Shown here piece after piece: positions 33,627-44,474 of a stretch of DNA of 64,000 nt. The stretch comes from [Mycobacterium] zoologicum (GTDB lineage Bacteria; Actinomycetota; Actinomycetes; Mycobacteriales; Mycobacteriaceae): contig NZ_CP083985.1 in NCBI RefSeq assembly GCF_020172665.1, positions 938,502 through 1,002,501 of the forward strand. Reading direction: 5' to 3'. Each line of letters opens with the position of its first letter. The first letter of the stretch is position 1. Below the pieces are notes generated by a model. That model was not told the DNA's origin, did not search any database, and worked only from the letters and a program-made list of their open reading frames with translations. The position numbers and the translations under genes are program-made.

Positions 33627-33645
33627 AATTGAACGATCGGTAATA
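33627..33645. promoter_or_regulatory. TetR-type operator before DUF6670-like gene
   Basis: AATTGAACGATCGGTAAT is a near copy of the site at 31427-31445 and lies 23 bp before the start codon. It implies shared regulation with mmpSL by the TetR-HxlR protein. Confidence 0.58.
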
Positions 33646-33737
33646 TCGCCGTCTCGTCAGACTACAACCACACGAGACAAGCGCGGACAGTCATCCGTTA
33701 GTTTTCTCAGCACCTATCGGTCCCCCGCCCCCGGGAC

Positions 33738-33768
33738 GGGGACCTGTGTGAATAGGTGTTGAAAACTC
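33738..33768. repeat. 31-bp repeat, copy B (IS-end-like)
   Basis: This block is identical to 27981-28011 and in direct orientation. It marks the right side of the mmpSL/TetR/DUF6670 segment, 5757 bp from copy A. The surrounding bases 33646-33835 hold no gene. Confidence 0.8.
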
Positions 33769-33835
33769 GTGTGGATGCCGGCGGCCGCCGGTGCGCGGTC
33801 GTGGGGCGCGTTGCCTGCCGGCTTTCGGTGGTCGG

Positions 33836-34363
33836 TCAGCCCGCAGACGGCCCGGTCTGGCTGAAACGCGCAGCAATCCGCGGATTGTCCAGCAGGTGCT
33901 CCGGGAACCCGGGACCTGCGTGGACGTGGGTCTGCTCGGACGCCACGGCACCACCGCAGTGCGCGCACACCACGACGGCCTCCAGGTCGTGGCCGCACGG
34001 CTCATGGCTCAGGATCACCGGCAGTTCTTTGCCGTGATTCATCCACCGGTCGCCCCAGGTCTTCATCGCGGCCATGACGGGGAAGAAGTCACGGCCGGAT
34101 TCGGTGAGCAGGTATTCATGCCGGACCGGCTCGGTCTGGTATTCGCGGCGCTCGAGCAGGCCGGCGTCGACGAGTGCCCGCAGTCGGTCGGTCAGGGTGT
34201 TGCGGGCGATGCCCAGGGAGGCGATGAACGCGTCGAACCTGGTTTCGCCGTAGAAGGCCTCACGCAGCACGAGCAGCGTCCAGCCGTCACCGAGCAGGTC
34301 GGCGGTGCGCGCGATGGTGCAGGGCCATCTGGCGAACGAGGTCGTTTTCACGTTGATGAGCAT
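33836..34363 (-). CDS. HxlR-family regulator
   Basis: This gene encodes 175 residues. Residues about 15-105 form the HxlR winged helix (CTIARTADLLGDGWTLLVLRE, LGIARNTLTDRLRALVDAGLL, HEYLLTESGRDFFPVM). The C-terminal extension contains EPCGHDLEAVVVCAHCGG, with three Cys and a His that may bind zinc or react with electrophiles. It is divergent from the molybdopterin oxidoreductase gene, its probable target. Short inverted elements (AGTTGC near 34367 and GCAACT near 34434) lie in between. Confidence 0.85.
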   Translation of the reverse strand: MLINVKTTSFARWPCTIARTADLLGDGWTLLVLREAFYGETRFDAFIASLGIARNTLTDRLRALVDAGLLERREYQTEPVRHEYLLTESGRDFFPVMAAMKTWGDRWMNHGKELPVILSHEPCGHDLEAVVVCAHCGGAVASEQTHVHAGPGFPEHLLDNPRIAARFSQTGPSAG

Positions 34364-34465
34364 ATCAGTTGCGTGTTGAGACCGACTTGCGGCGACGACG
34401 GCGACGGGCTACTGTCCGGGTCAGTCTTAATATGCAACTACGTCAGCTCACCGGAGGAGCGAGGC

Positions 34466-36732
<2,267 letters not shown>

Positions 36733-36733
<1 letters not shown>

Positions 36734-37596
36734 TGCACAAGTTCCGTCAGGCCATCGAGGCTGGTGACCTTTCAAGCCGCCACGGCCGGTATGAACTCAT
36801 GATCGCCGGCCTGAACCTGGAGACCGTCACCCTGGAGCGCGACGGCCACGTCCTGCTGATGGGTCTCAATCGGCCCGAGAAGCGCAACGCGTTCAACACC
36901 GCGATGCTGGCCGATCTGTCGCGCGCCTACGCGTTGCTGGAGGCCGACGACGACCTACGGGCGGGGGTGCTGTTCGCGCACGGCGAGCACTTCACCGCCG
37001 GGCTGGACCTGATCGATGTCGCGCCGAAGATCGCCGGCGGCGCATCGGTCTATCCCGAAGGAGGGCGTGACCCGTGGCGCCTTGACGACACCTGGACCAA
37101 GCCCATCGTCGCCGCCGCCCAGGGGCACTGCCTGACACTGGGCATCGAGTTGCTGCTGGCGGCCGACATTCGCATCGCCGCGCAAGACACCCGATTCGCC
37201 CAGATCGAGATCCGCCGCGGCATCTTCCCGTTCGGCGGCACCACGATTCGCATGCCGCAACAGGCCGGCTGGGGCAACGCGATGCGCTGGCTGCTAACCG
37301 GTGACGAGTTCGACGCCGCCGAGGCTCATCGCATCGGCGTGGTCCAAGAGGTCGCCCCTGACGCCGACACGGCTCTGCAATACGCCCGCGACATCGCCCA
37401 CACCATCGCCGACCGCTGCGCACCGCTCGGGGTCGCCGCCACCCTGGCCTCGGCGCACACCGCACGTCTTGACGGTGACAGCGCCGCCATCGAACAACTG
37501 CGCCCCGAGGTGCAGCGGCTGTTCGGCAGCGCCGATGCCGCTGAGGGAGTGCAGTCGTTCGTCGAACGCCGCGACGCCCGCTTCCAAGGCCGCTGA
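36733..37596 (+). CDS. Enoyl-CoA hydratase/isomerase family protein
   Basis: The frame from the ATG at 36733 gives 287 residues; the crotonase domain itself begins after the ATG at 36799 (265 residues). Crotonase signatures are LNRPEKRNAFNTAML, HGEHFTAGLDL (oxyanion hole), GHCLTLGIELLLAADIRIA, and RGIFPFGGTTIRMPQQAGWGNAM. The position equivalent to the first catalytic Glu is Thr/Leu-rich, so hydratase activity is uncertain. The first 15 residues (MHKFRQAIEAGD) are foreign to crotonases but match the start of the SnoaL-like protein at 56606, suggesting a fusion relic. It is co-transcribed with the molybdopterin enzyme. Confidence 0.85.
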
Positions 37597-37823
37597 ACCA
37601 CCCGGACCGCGGACCCGGATTCGGTCACCCAGTCCGGGGCCCGATGCCAAGCCTGGGCTGGTCAGCCTCCATGGGGTTTCCAACATGTCCCCGGGGGCGG
37701 CGGACCTGCAAGAACGAACAGGTCAGTCGGACAGCCGATCGTAGTCGGCAATCTGGCGTGTCAGGTACAGGGGTTGGCGAGGATCCACGGTTGTTTCCGG
37801 CCGCGGCTCCCGGGCCTCTGGCG

Positions 37824-38348
37824 TCAACCGTTGGTCGCGGTTTTGCTCCGCTGGTAGTGCCGGCGCGCTTTCATACGGTTGCCGCAGATGGCCATCGAGC
37901 ACCACCGGGCAGTGTTGGGCTTGCTGCGATCGATCAGGAACAGCCGGCATTCGGAGTTGGCGCAGGGGCGCAGCCGCCCGGGACTGGAGATGCGCAGCGC
38001 GTCCCACGCGAGGACGACGCGCGCGGTGGCCGGGGAGGCGTCGCGCGCAGCCAGGATCCAGTCGATACCGTCGTCAGACATGTTGGGTGACAAGATGATT
38101 CCGTTAAGGAACGGTTGCAACGTCTGCGGGTCCTGATCGCCACGCACCACTGCTTGCAATGCTGCCCGCGCGTCGAGGAGTTCCTGAAGCTGCCCAGCGG
38201 TGAGGGCTAGACCATGCGCATTCAGCCAGGCCTGCGCCGTGGCCGGGTCTTCGAGTTCATCGTGTGGCATGCCCTCGATGACCGGGGTGGTGTTGAGCAG
38301 GTCCAGGAGCAGAGCCTCATCGACGGGCCCAGCCGCAACAATCTCCAT
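37824..38348 (-). CDS. CGNR zinc-finger regulator with ABATE domain
   Basis: This gene encodes 174 residues. The N-terminal ABATE-type part carries LLLDLLNTTPVIEG, and the C-terminal zinc finger has LRPCANSECRLFLIDRSKPNTARWCSMAICGNRMKARRHYQR (in part), with the family-defining CGNR. These actinobacterial proteins are presumed stress-responsive transcription factors. It is divergent from the alpha/beta hydrolase gene with 80 bp between, containing a TAACTA/TAGTTA inverted repeat, so it probably controls the 38429-43928 cluster start. Confidence 0.88.
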   Translation of the reverse strand: MEIVAAGPVDEALLLDLLNTTPVIEGMPHDELEDPATAQAWLNAHGLALTAGQLQELLDARAALQAVVRGDQDPQTLQPFLNGIILSPNMSDDGIDWILAARDASPATARVVLAWDALRISSPGRLRPCANSECRLFLIDRSKPNTARWCSMAICGNRMKARRHYQRSKTATNG

Positions 38349-38397
38349 ATAACCTCCAAAATCCTATTGACAGGTTACACCACGAGTGCTTGGCTAC

Positions 38398-38417
38398 TAA
38401 CTATCAAAATCTAGTTA
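38398..38417. promoter_or_regulatory. Inverted repeat between CGNR and hydrolase genes
   Basis: TAACTA (38398-38403) and TAGTTA (38412-38417) are perfect 6-bp arms around TCAAAATC, 11 bp before the hydrolase ATG. The region is AT-rich. A regulator binding here would affect both divergent genes. Confidence 0.45.
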
Positions 38418-38428
38418 AGGGGTTAGTT

Positions 38429-39301
38429 ATGGCTTCTTCTATCAGGTACCGGTACGCCACCGTCGCCGGGCGACGATTGTTCTACCGGGAGGCGGGCAGC
38501 GCCGGCGCGCCTGCGATCGTGCTGCTGCACGGCTTCCCCGCCAGTTCGCATATGTTCCGGGACCTCATTGCGCGCCTGGCTGACGACTACCGCGTGATCG
38601 CCCCCGACCACCTCGGGTTCGGGTACTCGGATATGCCGCCGGTGACTGAATTCGACTACACCTTCGACAATCTCACCGAGTTCACCCAGGCGCTGTTGGA
38701 TCAGCTCGGGTTGGACCGCTACGCGATCTACGTCCAGGACTACGGTGCACCGATCGGCTGGCGCCTGGCGCTGAGTCGGCCCGGATCCATCAGCGCCATC
38801 GTCACGCAGAACGGCAACGGCTACGACGAGGGCTTCGTGGAGGATTTCTGGAAGACCGTCTGGGACTATCAGCATGAGCAGACCGCCGAGACGGAGGCGG
38901 CCATCCGCACGGCGCTCGACGTCGACGCGGTCAAATGGCAGTACCTGACCGGCGCGCCGGATGAGTCCCTGGTCAGTCCCGACACCTGGACCTTGGACGC
39001 TGCGCTGCTGTCGCGGCCGGGCAACGACGAGGTTCAGCTCAAGCTGTTCCGGGACTACGCGACCAATGCGCCGATGTATCCCGCGCTGCACGACTATCTG
39101 CGGTCCAGCGAAGTCCCGGTGCTGGCCGTCTGGGGGGACAAGGACCCGATCTTCGGCCCCGAAGGCGCCCGGGCCTTCGGCCGGGACGCGCACGACGCCG
39201 AGATCCACCTGCTCGACGGCGGCCACTTCCTATTGGAGACCGCCGTCGACGAGGTCGCTGCATTGGTCAAGAACTTCTTGCACCGGATTCCCAGGAAATG
39301 A
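38429..39301 (+). CDS. Alpha/beta hydrolase (haloalkane dehalogenase/epoxide hydrolase-like)
   Basis: This gene encodes 290 residues from the ATG at 38429 behind AAGGGG. It has the oxyanion motif LLHGFPASSHMFRDL, PDHLGFGYSD, the nucleophile elbow YVQDYGAPIGWRLAL with Asp as nucleophile, and the late acid/His segment VWGDKDPIFGPEGARAF and LLDGGHFLLETAVDEV. An Asp nucleophile is typical of dehalogenases and epoxide hydrolases rather than lipases. It is first in a run of metabolic genes and divergent from the CGNR regulator. The substrate is unknown. Confidence 0.87.
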   Translation: MASSIRYRYATVAGRRLFYREAGSAGAPAIVLLHGFPASSHMFRDLIARLADDYRVIAPDHLGFGYSDMPPVTEFDYTFDNLTEFTQALLDQLGLDRYAIYVQDYGAPIGWRLALSRPGSISAIVTQNGNGYDEGFVEDFWKTVWDYQHEQTAETEAAIRTALDVDAVKWQYLTGAPDESLVSPDTWTLDAALLSRPGNDEVQLKLFRDYATNAPMYPALHDYLRSSEVPVLAVWGDKDPIFGPEGARAFGRDAHDAEIHLLDGGHFLLETAVDEVAALVKNFLHRIPRK

Positions 39302-39354
39302 CCGCCGCAGCTCGAAAGTTCCAGTTCGCCAGTGATATTGAAGGAGACAACAAC

Positions 39355-40404
39355 ATGTCCACCACACCGACACCGACTGCCCCGCTCGCGCCCGCGATGG
39401 TGCGAGAAGCCCCGGGCGGCCCGACCATGCGGGCGATTGTTCTCGACGGCTTCGGCGGACCAGACGCCTTGGCCTACAACGATATCCCCAAACCGCGACC
39501 CAAGCACGGTGAGGTGGTGATCAGGGTCAAGGGATTCGGGATCAACCACGCCGAGATGCACATGCGCCGCGGTGAGTGGGCCGAGGCTGCCGAAGTCAGC
39601 GGCATCGAATGCGTCGGCATCGTCGATGCCTGCCCTGGGGGAGAGTTTCAGGTCGGTGCCAAAGTCGCGGCCCTGATGGGTGGGCTCGGCCGCACCATCA
39701 ACGGCAGCTACGCGCAGTTCACCCGGGTGGGCGCCGACAACGTCGCGCTGATCGAATCAGACCTGCCCTGGGATCAGTTGGCCGCGCTCCCGGAAACCTA
39801 TGCCACCGCGTGGACCTGCCTGTTCCGCAACCTCAACCTGACTGCGGGGCAGACCATCGTGATTCGCGGGGCGACATCGTCGTTCGGTCAGGCCGCAGTG
39901 AAACTGGCTGTCGAAGCCGGTGCCCGGGTGATCGCCACGACGCGCAACCGGACACGATTCGACGTGCTGACCTCGCTGGGTGCCGAACGCGCCGAACTGG
40001 AGGTTCCCGATCTGGGTGCCCGCATCGCCGAGGCCAAGCAGATCGATGCTGTCCTGGATCTGGTGGGCAACAGCACGATCCTCGACTCCTTGGACATGCT
40101 GCGCAGGGGTGGAACGGCGTGCCTGGCCGGTTGGCTGGGCGGGCTGGATCCGATCGGTGACTTCAACCCGCTGCTGCAGATGGCCAGCGGCGTCAACCTC
40201 AGCTTCTTCGGCAGCTTCGTGTTCGGCACCCCCGGGTTCGCGCTATCCGATGTCCCGCTGCAGGACATCGCGAACAAGGTCCGCGACGGTCGCCTGGATG
40301 CCAGGCCCACGCATGTCTTTTCCTTTGACCAGATCCGCGAGGCGCATCGGGTCATGGAAGCAGGAGACGCCGTCGGCAAAATCGTCGTGGTGGTCGACGA
40401 CTGA
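39355..40404 (+). CDS. Quinone-oxidoreductase-like MDR dehydrogenase
   Basis: This gene encodes 349 residues from the ATG at 39355 behind GAAGGAG. It belongs to the medium-chain dehydrogenase/reductase family: the N-terminal GroES-like domain has VKGFGINHAEMHMRRGEW, and the Rossmann domain TIVIRGATSSFGQAAVKLAVEAGA (in part). Zinc ligands of classical alcohol dehydrogenases are missing, so it is probably an NADPH-dependent quinone or enone reductase. It follows the hydrolase by 53 bp on the same strand and probably shares its transcript. Confidence 0.88.
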   Translation: MSTTPTPTAPLAPAMVREAPGGPTMRAIVLDGFGGPDALAYNDIPKPRPKHGEVVIRVKGFGINHAEMHMRRGEWAEAAEVSGIECVGIVDACPGGEFQVGAKVAALMGGLGRTINGSYAQFTRVGADNVALIESDLPWDQLAALPETYATAWTCLFRNLNLTAGQTIVIRGATSSFGQAAVKLAVEAGARVIATTRNRTRFDVLTSLGAERAELEVPDLGARIAEAKQIDAVLDLVGNSTILDSLDMLRRGGTACLAGWLGGLDPIGDFNPLLQMASGVNLSFFGSFVFGTPGFALSDVPLQDIANKVRDGRLDARPTHVFSFDQIREAHRVMEAGDAVGKIVVVVDD

Positions 40405-40412
40405 GATCGTCG

Positions 40413-40979
40413 TTACGGGGAGTCGGTCAGGTCGGCCGGCGGCGTGTTCACCAGTAGTGGGTCGGGTACGGCTGACATCGCCAGCAGTCCCCGCACCCCG
40501 CGGATCACCAGCGGCCAGGTGCGCGGGTTGCGCAGGTTGAGTCCGCCGATGAGTTGCTTGAGCATCGACAGGGTGTCGAAGTAGATCCGCTCGGCGACCA
40601 GCTTCTCGTCCTGGTCGAAGACGAAGTACGCCGTCATCCGGGTGCAGTGTCGCGATCCGGTGGCCGGTATGCCGCCCAATGGCCCCAAATGTGTTCCGAG
40701 GAGCCAGAACTCGACGATCACGGCGTCGGCGCTGTGTCGCAGCGCGATGATCTCGTGGTCCTGGTCGGGGAACGCGACGCGGGTGTCCCGGTAGTAATCG
40801 CGGACCTCGGCGTCACCGTCGTGCACGGTCAGAGTGGGAACGATCTCGTAGTGCGGGTGGGGAAACGTGGCCAGCACGTCGTCCCAATCCTGGCGCACCT
40901 CGTCGTGGAAGTGATCGAGCACGAGCTTCTCGCGGGCCCGCAACACATCTGCGTGCGGGATGGCGAAGCGGTCGGTCAT
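40413..40979 (-). CDS. SnoaL/NTF2-like protein
   Basis: This gene encodes 188 residues from the ATG at 40979, directly behind GGAGGATTC. The fold pattern is SnoaL/NTF2-like: an N-terminal helix pair (VLRAREKLVLDHFHDEVRQD), HYEIVPTLTVHDGDAEVRDYYRDT, VIVEFWLLGTHLGPLGG and CTRMTAYFVFDQDEKLVAERIYFDT. Such proteins act as isomerases, dehydratases or hydrolases on small hydrophobic molecules. It is oriented against its neighbours and faces the dehydrogenase convergently. The specific role is unknown. Confidence 0.78.
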   Translation of the reverse strand: MTDRFAIPHADVLRAREKLVLDHFHDEVRQDWDDVLATFPHPHYEIVPTLTVHDGDAEVRDYYRDTRVAFPDQDHEIIALRHSADAVIVEFWLLGTHLGPLGGIPATGSRHCTRMTAYFVFDQDEKLVAERIYFDTLSMLKQLIGGLNLRNPRTWPLVIRGVRGLLAMSAVPDPLLVNTPPADLTDSP

Positions 40980-41084
40980 GAATCCTCCAGACAACGGCCC
41001 GTCGGGCAGCCATAGTGGGAAGGTTAATCGTGTTCGGCGGTGCCACATCAGCAATGGCCCTGGTCCCGCTGGGAAGGGACACCC

Positions 41085-41837
41085 ATGAAGATCGCCGTCG
41101 CCGGCGGTACGGGCAAGACCGGACGCCCGGTCGTCGCCCAGCTGGACGCGCAGGGGCACCAACTGGTGATCCTGGCCCGCTCACACGGGGTCGATCTGCT
41201 GCAGAACACCGGTCTTGAGGCAGCACTCGACGGTGTCGACGCCGTCATCGACGTCACCGACTTCGCGACCATGAACGCCAAGAAGGCGCGGGCCTCCTTC
41301 GGCGCGGCGACGGCCAACCTGCTGGCCGCCGCACGGCGGAGCGGAGTGCGCCACCATGTCGTGTTGTCGATCATCGGCATCGACCGGGCGCCCACCGGCT
41401 ACTACCAGGGCAAGCTGTGCCAGGAGGAGACGGTGAAGGCCGGTGGAGTTCCGTGGACGATCCTGCGGGCCGCCCAATTTCACGAATTCGCCGCCCAGGT
41501 CCTGGCGCAGGTGCCCGGGCCGGTCGCGCTGGTGCCGAAGATGCGATCGCAGCCCATCGCTGTCAGTGAGGTCGCCGCCCACCTGTGCACCCTGGCCACC
41601 GGCGATCCCCAGCAGATGGCGCCCGAACTCGCCGGACCGCGGGTGGAATCGATGGTCGACATGGCCCGGCAGTTGATCCATCGACGCGGTCGGCACCGGC
41701 CCGTGATTCCACTTCGGTTACCGGGCGCGGCCGGCAAGGCCATTGCCGGCGGCGCACTGCTGCCGACACATCCCGGCCCCAGGGGGCGTCAGACGTATGC
41801 CGACTGGCTGGCCGCACTCACCCCGGAGGACACATGA
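41085..41837 (+). CDS. NmrA-like NAD(P)-binding protein
   Basis: This gene encodes 250 residues from the ATG at 41085 behind GGGAAGGGA. The N-terminal dinucleotide-binding motif is MKIAVAGGTGKTGRPVVAQL, followed by AVIDVTDFATMNAKKARASF and HHVVLSIIGIDRAPTGYYQ, typical of atypical SDR/NmrA proteins that sense or use NAD(P)H. Its stop overlaps the next gene's ATG by 4 bp (ATGA). It is part of the oxidoreductase cluster. The substrate is unknown. Confidence 0.85.
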   Translation: MKIAVAGGTGKTGRPVVAQLDAQGHQLVILARSHGVDLLQNTGLEAALDGVDAVIDVTDFATMNAKKARASFGAATANLLAAARRSGVRHHVVLSIIGIDRAPTGYYQGKLCQEETVKAGGVPWTILRAAQFHEFAAQVLAQVPGPVALVPKMRSQPIAVSEVAAHLCTLATGDPQQMAPELAGPRVESMVDMARQLIHRRGRHRPVIPLRLPGAAGKAIAGGALLPTHPGPRGRQTYADWLAALTPEDT

Positions 41838-42265
41838 ATCTCATCGTGCATCGCCTCGCTCTGATCCTGCTGACACTCGTGGGCCTGAGCCTGGGAGTGT
41901 GGGCCTACTTCGCTCCGCTGAATTGGTACAACACGTTTCCCGGCATGGGCATGCACTGGCTGCCGGTGCTTGGCCCCTACAACGAGCATTTCGTGAAGGA
42001 CGTCGGCTCCCTGTTCTTCGGGCTGGCGGTGCTGAGCGCCCTGGCGCTGTACTACCTGCGCAACCGCCCCGTCGTCGTGATCACGGCGGTCGGCTGGTCG
42101 GTTTTCAATGTCCTGCACCTGATCTACCACGTCGGCATGCTGCACATGTACGGCCGGCGTGACGCGGTACTGAACGTCGTCAGCCTCGGCCTGCGCTGGT
42201 GTTGTCGCTTGTCCTGCTCGTCCCCGCACGCAGCCACGCCACCGCGGACCGCGCATGACACATGA
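41834..42265 (+). CDS. Small four-helix membrane protein, C-terminal frameshift
   Basis: This gene encodes 143 residues as written. Three membrane helices are clear (LALILLTLVGLSLGVWAYFAP, SLFFGLAVLSALALYYL, VVVITAVGWSVFNVLHLIYHV). After SLGL near 42196 the frame continues as a Cys/Ser/Pro-rich non-membrane tail. Shifting by one base from about 42196 gives ALVLSLVLLVPARSHATADR and a stop at 42256-42258 that overlaps the next ATG as ATGA, exactly like the other junctions here. A one-base loss has therefore probably replaced the fourth helix, or the sequence has an error. The function is unknown; it is coupled to a ChoD-like oxidase. Confidence 0.7.
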   Translation: MNLIVHRLALILLTLVGLSLGVWAYFAPLNWYNTFPGMGMHWLPVLGPYNEHFVKDVGSLFFGLAVLSALALYYLRNRPVVVITAVGWSVFNVLHLIYHVGMLHMYGRRDAVLNVVSLGLRWCCRLSCSSPHAATPPRTAHDT

Positions 42266-43928
42266 CTACGACGTTGTGGTGATCGGCTCGGGAATCGGCG
42301 GCAGCGTCGCGGCGCTGCGGCTGACCGAGAAGGGCTATCGGGTCGGCGTGCTGGACATGGGCCGGCGCTGGGCCCCTACCGACTTCCCGCCCAACAACTG
42401 GCATGTCCGCAAGGCCATGTGGGCGCCGAAACTGGGCTGCTACGGCCCGCAACGTTTGACCGTGCTGGGCAAGACATTCATCGCCAGCGCGGTCGGAGTC
42501 GGCGGCGGATCGCTGATCTACGGCAACACCCTCTACGAACCGTTGGAGCGCTTCTACTCCGACCCGCAGTGGGCGCACATCACCGACTGGCGCTCCGAGC
42601 TCGCACCGTATTACGACCAGGCCCGCCGGATGCTCGGGGTGACGCCCACCCCGCACACCACCCCGGCCGACGAGGTGTTGCTGGCGGTGGCCCGCGATCT
42701 CGGCGTCGAGCACACCTACCACCCCACCAACGTCGGGGTGTTCTTCGGTGACGAGCCCGGCAAGACCGTCCCGGATCCGTTCTTCGGCGGCGCCGGCCCG
42801 GATCGCGCCGGCTGCATCGGATGCGCGCAGTGCTTCACCGGTTGCCCGCACAACGCCAAGAACACCACCGAGACCAACTACCTGTATCTGGCCGAACATG
42901 CCGGCGCCGAAATCCATCCGCTGACCATGGTCACCGATGTGCGGCCCGACGGCGACGGCTATGTGGTGAGCACGGTGCGCACCGGCCGGTGGCTGCGTAA
43001 GCACAAGCGGGACATCACCGCCGGCCAGGTGGTGTTCGCCGCGGCGTCGCTGGGCACCCAGCGGCTGCTGCACAAGCTGCGCGACACCGGATCACTGCCG
43101 AACCTCTCGCCGCGGCTGGGGGAGCTGACCCGCACCAATTCCGAAGAGGTGCCGGTGGTGTTCGCGCCCGACCGTGACGACTTCGCCCAGGGCGTGGCGA
43201 TCACCTCGTCGATCCACCCGGAGGCCAACACCCATGTCGAGGTGTGCCGTTATGGCAAAGGCTCCAACCTGTTGTCGATGATGGGCACCCATCTGATCGA
43301 CGGTGGCCCTTGGCGTTTCGCGCGGCTGCTGCTGATGATTCTGCGGCATCCGGTGATGTTGCTGCGCAGCCTGTTTCCGCGCAACGCCTCGGAGCATTCG
43401 ATCATCATCCTGGTGATGCAATCACTGGACAACTCGCTGACCACCTATCGTCGCCGTGGCCTGTTCGGCACCCGTATGACGGCGAAACAGGGTGTGGGCG
43501 AACCCAATCCGGATTGGATCCCGACCGCCCACGATGTGGCGCGCCGGATGGCCGAAAAGGTCGGCGGCGTCGCCGGGGGTACCTACCTCGACGCGCTCAA
43601 CATCCCGTTGACGGCACACTTCATCGGGGGCTGCCCGATCGGCGAGTCCGCGCAGACCGGAGTCCTCGACCCCTATCAGCGGGCCTACGGACATCCTGGC
43701 ATCCATGTCGTCGACGGCTCGGCGATCACGGCCAACCTGGGTGTGAACCCGTCGTTCACCATCACCGCGCAAGCCGAACGGGCGATGGCGTTCTGGCCCA
43801 ACAACGGTGAGCCGGATCCACGCCCGCCACTGGGACAGTCCTATCGGCGCATTCCACCGGTGCCCCCGCAACACCCGACGGTCCCGGACAGTGCGTCCGG
43901 CGCGCTGCGGCTGCCGCTGGCACCATGA
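42255..43928 (+). CDS. choD: GMC-type oxidoreductase (ChoD-like)
   Basis: This gene encodes 557 residues. The FAD-binding GxGxxG motif is VVIGSGIGGSVAALRL, followed by AVGVGGGSLIYGNTLYEP and the C-terminal GMC signature HFIGGCPIGESAQTGVLDPY, VVDGSAITANLGVNPS. It aligns throughout with ChoD (Rv3409c), annotated as a cholesterol oxidase of M. tuberculosis, though ChoD itself may have another sterol or alcohol substrate. A Cys-rich ferredoxin-like stretch (GCIGCAQCFTGCPHNAKN) shared with ChoD may bind an Fe-S cluster. It overlaps the MarR gene by 4 bp. Confidence 0.88.
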   Translation: MTHDYDVVVIGSGIGGSVAALRLTEKGYRVGVLDMGRRWAPTDFPPNNWHVRKAMWAPKLGCYGPQRLTVLGKTFIASAVGVGGGSLIYGNTLYEPLERFYSDPQWAHITDWRSELAPYYDQARRMLGVTPTPHTTPADEVLLAVARDLGVEHTYHPTNVGVFFGDEPGKTVPDPFFGGAGPDRAGCIGCAQCFTGCPHNAKNTTETNYLYLAEHAGAEIHPLTMVTDVRPDGDGYVVSTVRTGRWLRKHKRDITAGQVVFAAASLGTQRLLHKLRDTGSLPNLSPRLGELTRTNSEEVPVVFAPDRDDFAQGVAITSSIHPEANTHVEVCRYGKGSNLLSMMGTHLIDGGPWRFARLLLMILRHPVMLLRSLFPRNASEHSIIILVMQSLDNSLTTYRRRGLFGTRMTAKQGVGEPNPDWIPTAHDVARRMAEKVGGVAGGTYLDALNIPLTAHFIGGCPIGESAQTGVLDPYQRAYGHPGIHVVDGSAITANLGVNPSFTITAQAERAMAFWPNNGEPDPRPPLGQSYRRIPPVPPQHPTVPDSASGALRLPLAP

Positions 43929-44413
43929 AGCCGAATGAGGATACCCCTGGCCGAGGCGCGCTGGAGTCACTGATAGCAGCCGATCTGCGGGAGTTGACCG
44001 CCGAATCCGAGCAGATCGGGCAGCGTTTCGCCGGATCTCAAGACGTGCGTGCCAACGATTTTCGCGCCCTGCTGCACATCATGGTCGCCGAGACGGCCGG
44101 CAAGCCGATCAGCCCCGGTGAACTCGGTCAACGGATGGGGCTATCCGGTGCCGGCACCACGTATCTGGTCGATCGGCTGATCGAGTCGGGCCACGTCCGG
44201 CGCGAAGCGCACGAGTCCGATCGTCGCAAGGTGGTCTTGCGTTATGCCCAAAGAGGTCTGGATACCGCCAGCGCTTTCTTCACCCCGCTGCACAACCACA
44301 CTCATCGGGCGATGGCGAAACTTTCCGATTCCGACCTGGAGACCGCCCACGAGGTGTTCGGCGCCCTCATCGCGGCCATGCGAGATTTCCGCGCCGAGTT
44401 GGACCTGACCTGA
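43925..44413 (+). CDS. MarR-family regulator
   Basis: This gene encodes 162 residues, starting in an ATGA overlap with the oxidase gene. The winged helix (ISPGELGQRMGLSGAGTTYLVDRLIESGHVRREAHESDRRKV in part) includes the DRR wing motif typical of MarR proteins, flanked by dimerisation helices. As last gene of the 41085-44413 unit it probably controls this cluster in response to a small aromatic or lipid ligand. Target sites were not identified. Confidence 0.87.
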   Translation: MKPNEDTPGRGALESLIAADLRELTAESEQIGQRFAGSQDVRANDFRALLHIMVAETAGKPISPGELGQRMGLSGAGTTYLVDRLIESGHVRREAHESDRRKVVLRYAQRGLDTASAFFTPLHNHTHRAMAKLSDSDLETAHEVFGALIAAMRDFRAELDLT

Positions 44414-44474
44414 ACCGCTCCTGCGCGAGCAGCGTCGCGATGCGCCGTCGACGGTGCGCCGCTATCCTGGCGCT

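Noticed and set aside
33791..34465. N-terminal extension of the molybdopterin oxidoreductase
   Set aside because: This part is antisense to the HxlR gene, and the ATG at 34466 has an ideal ribosome binding site and begins just before the Fe-S motif.
37684..37712. Possible third copy of the 31-bp IS-end repeat
   Set aside because: Only the GC-rich lead (GTCCCCGGGGGCGG and GGACCTG) is shared with the region before copy A; the diagnostic AATAGGTGTTGAAAACTC part is absent.
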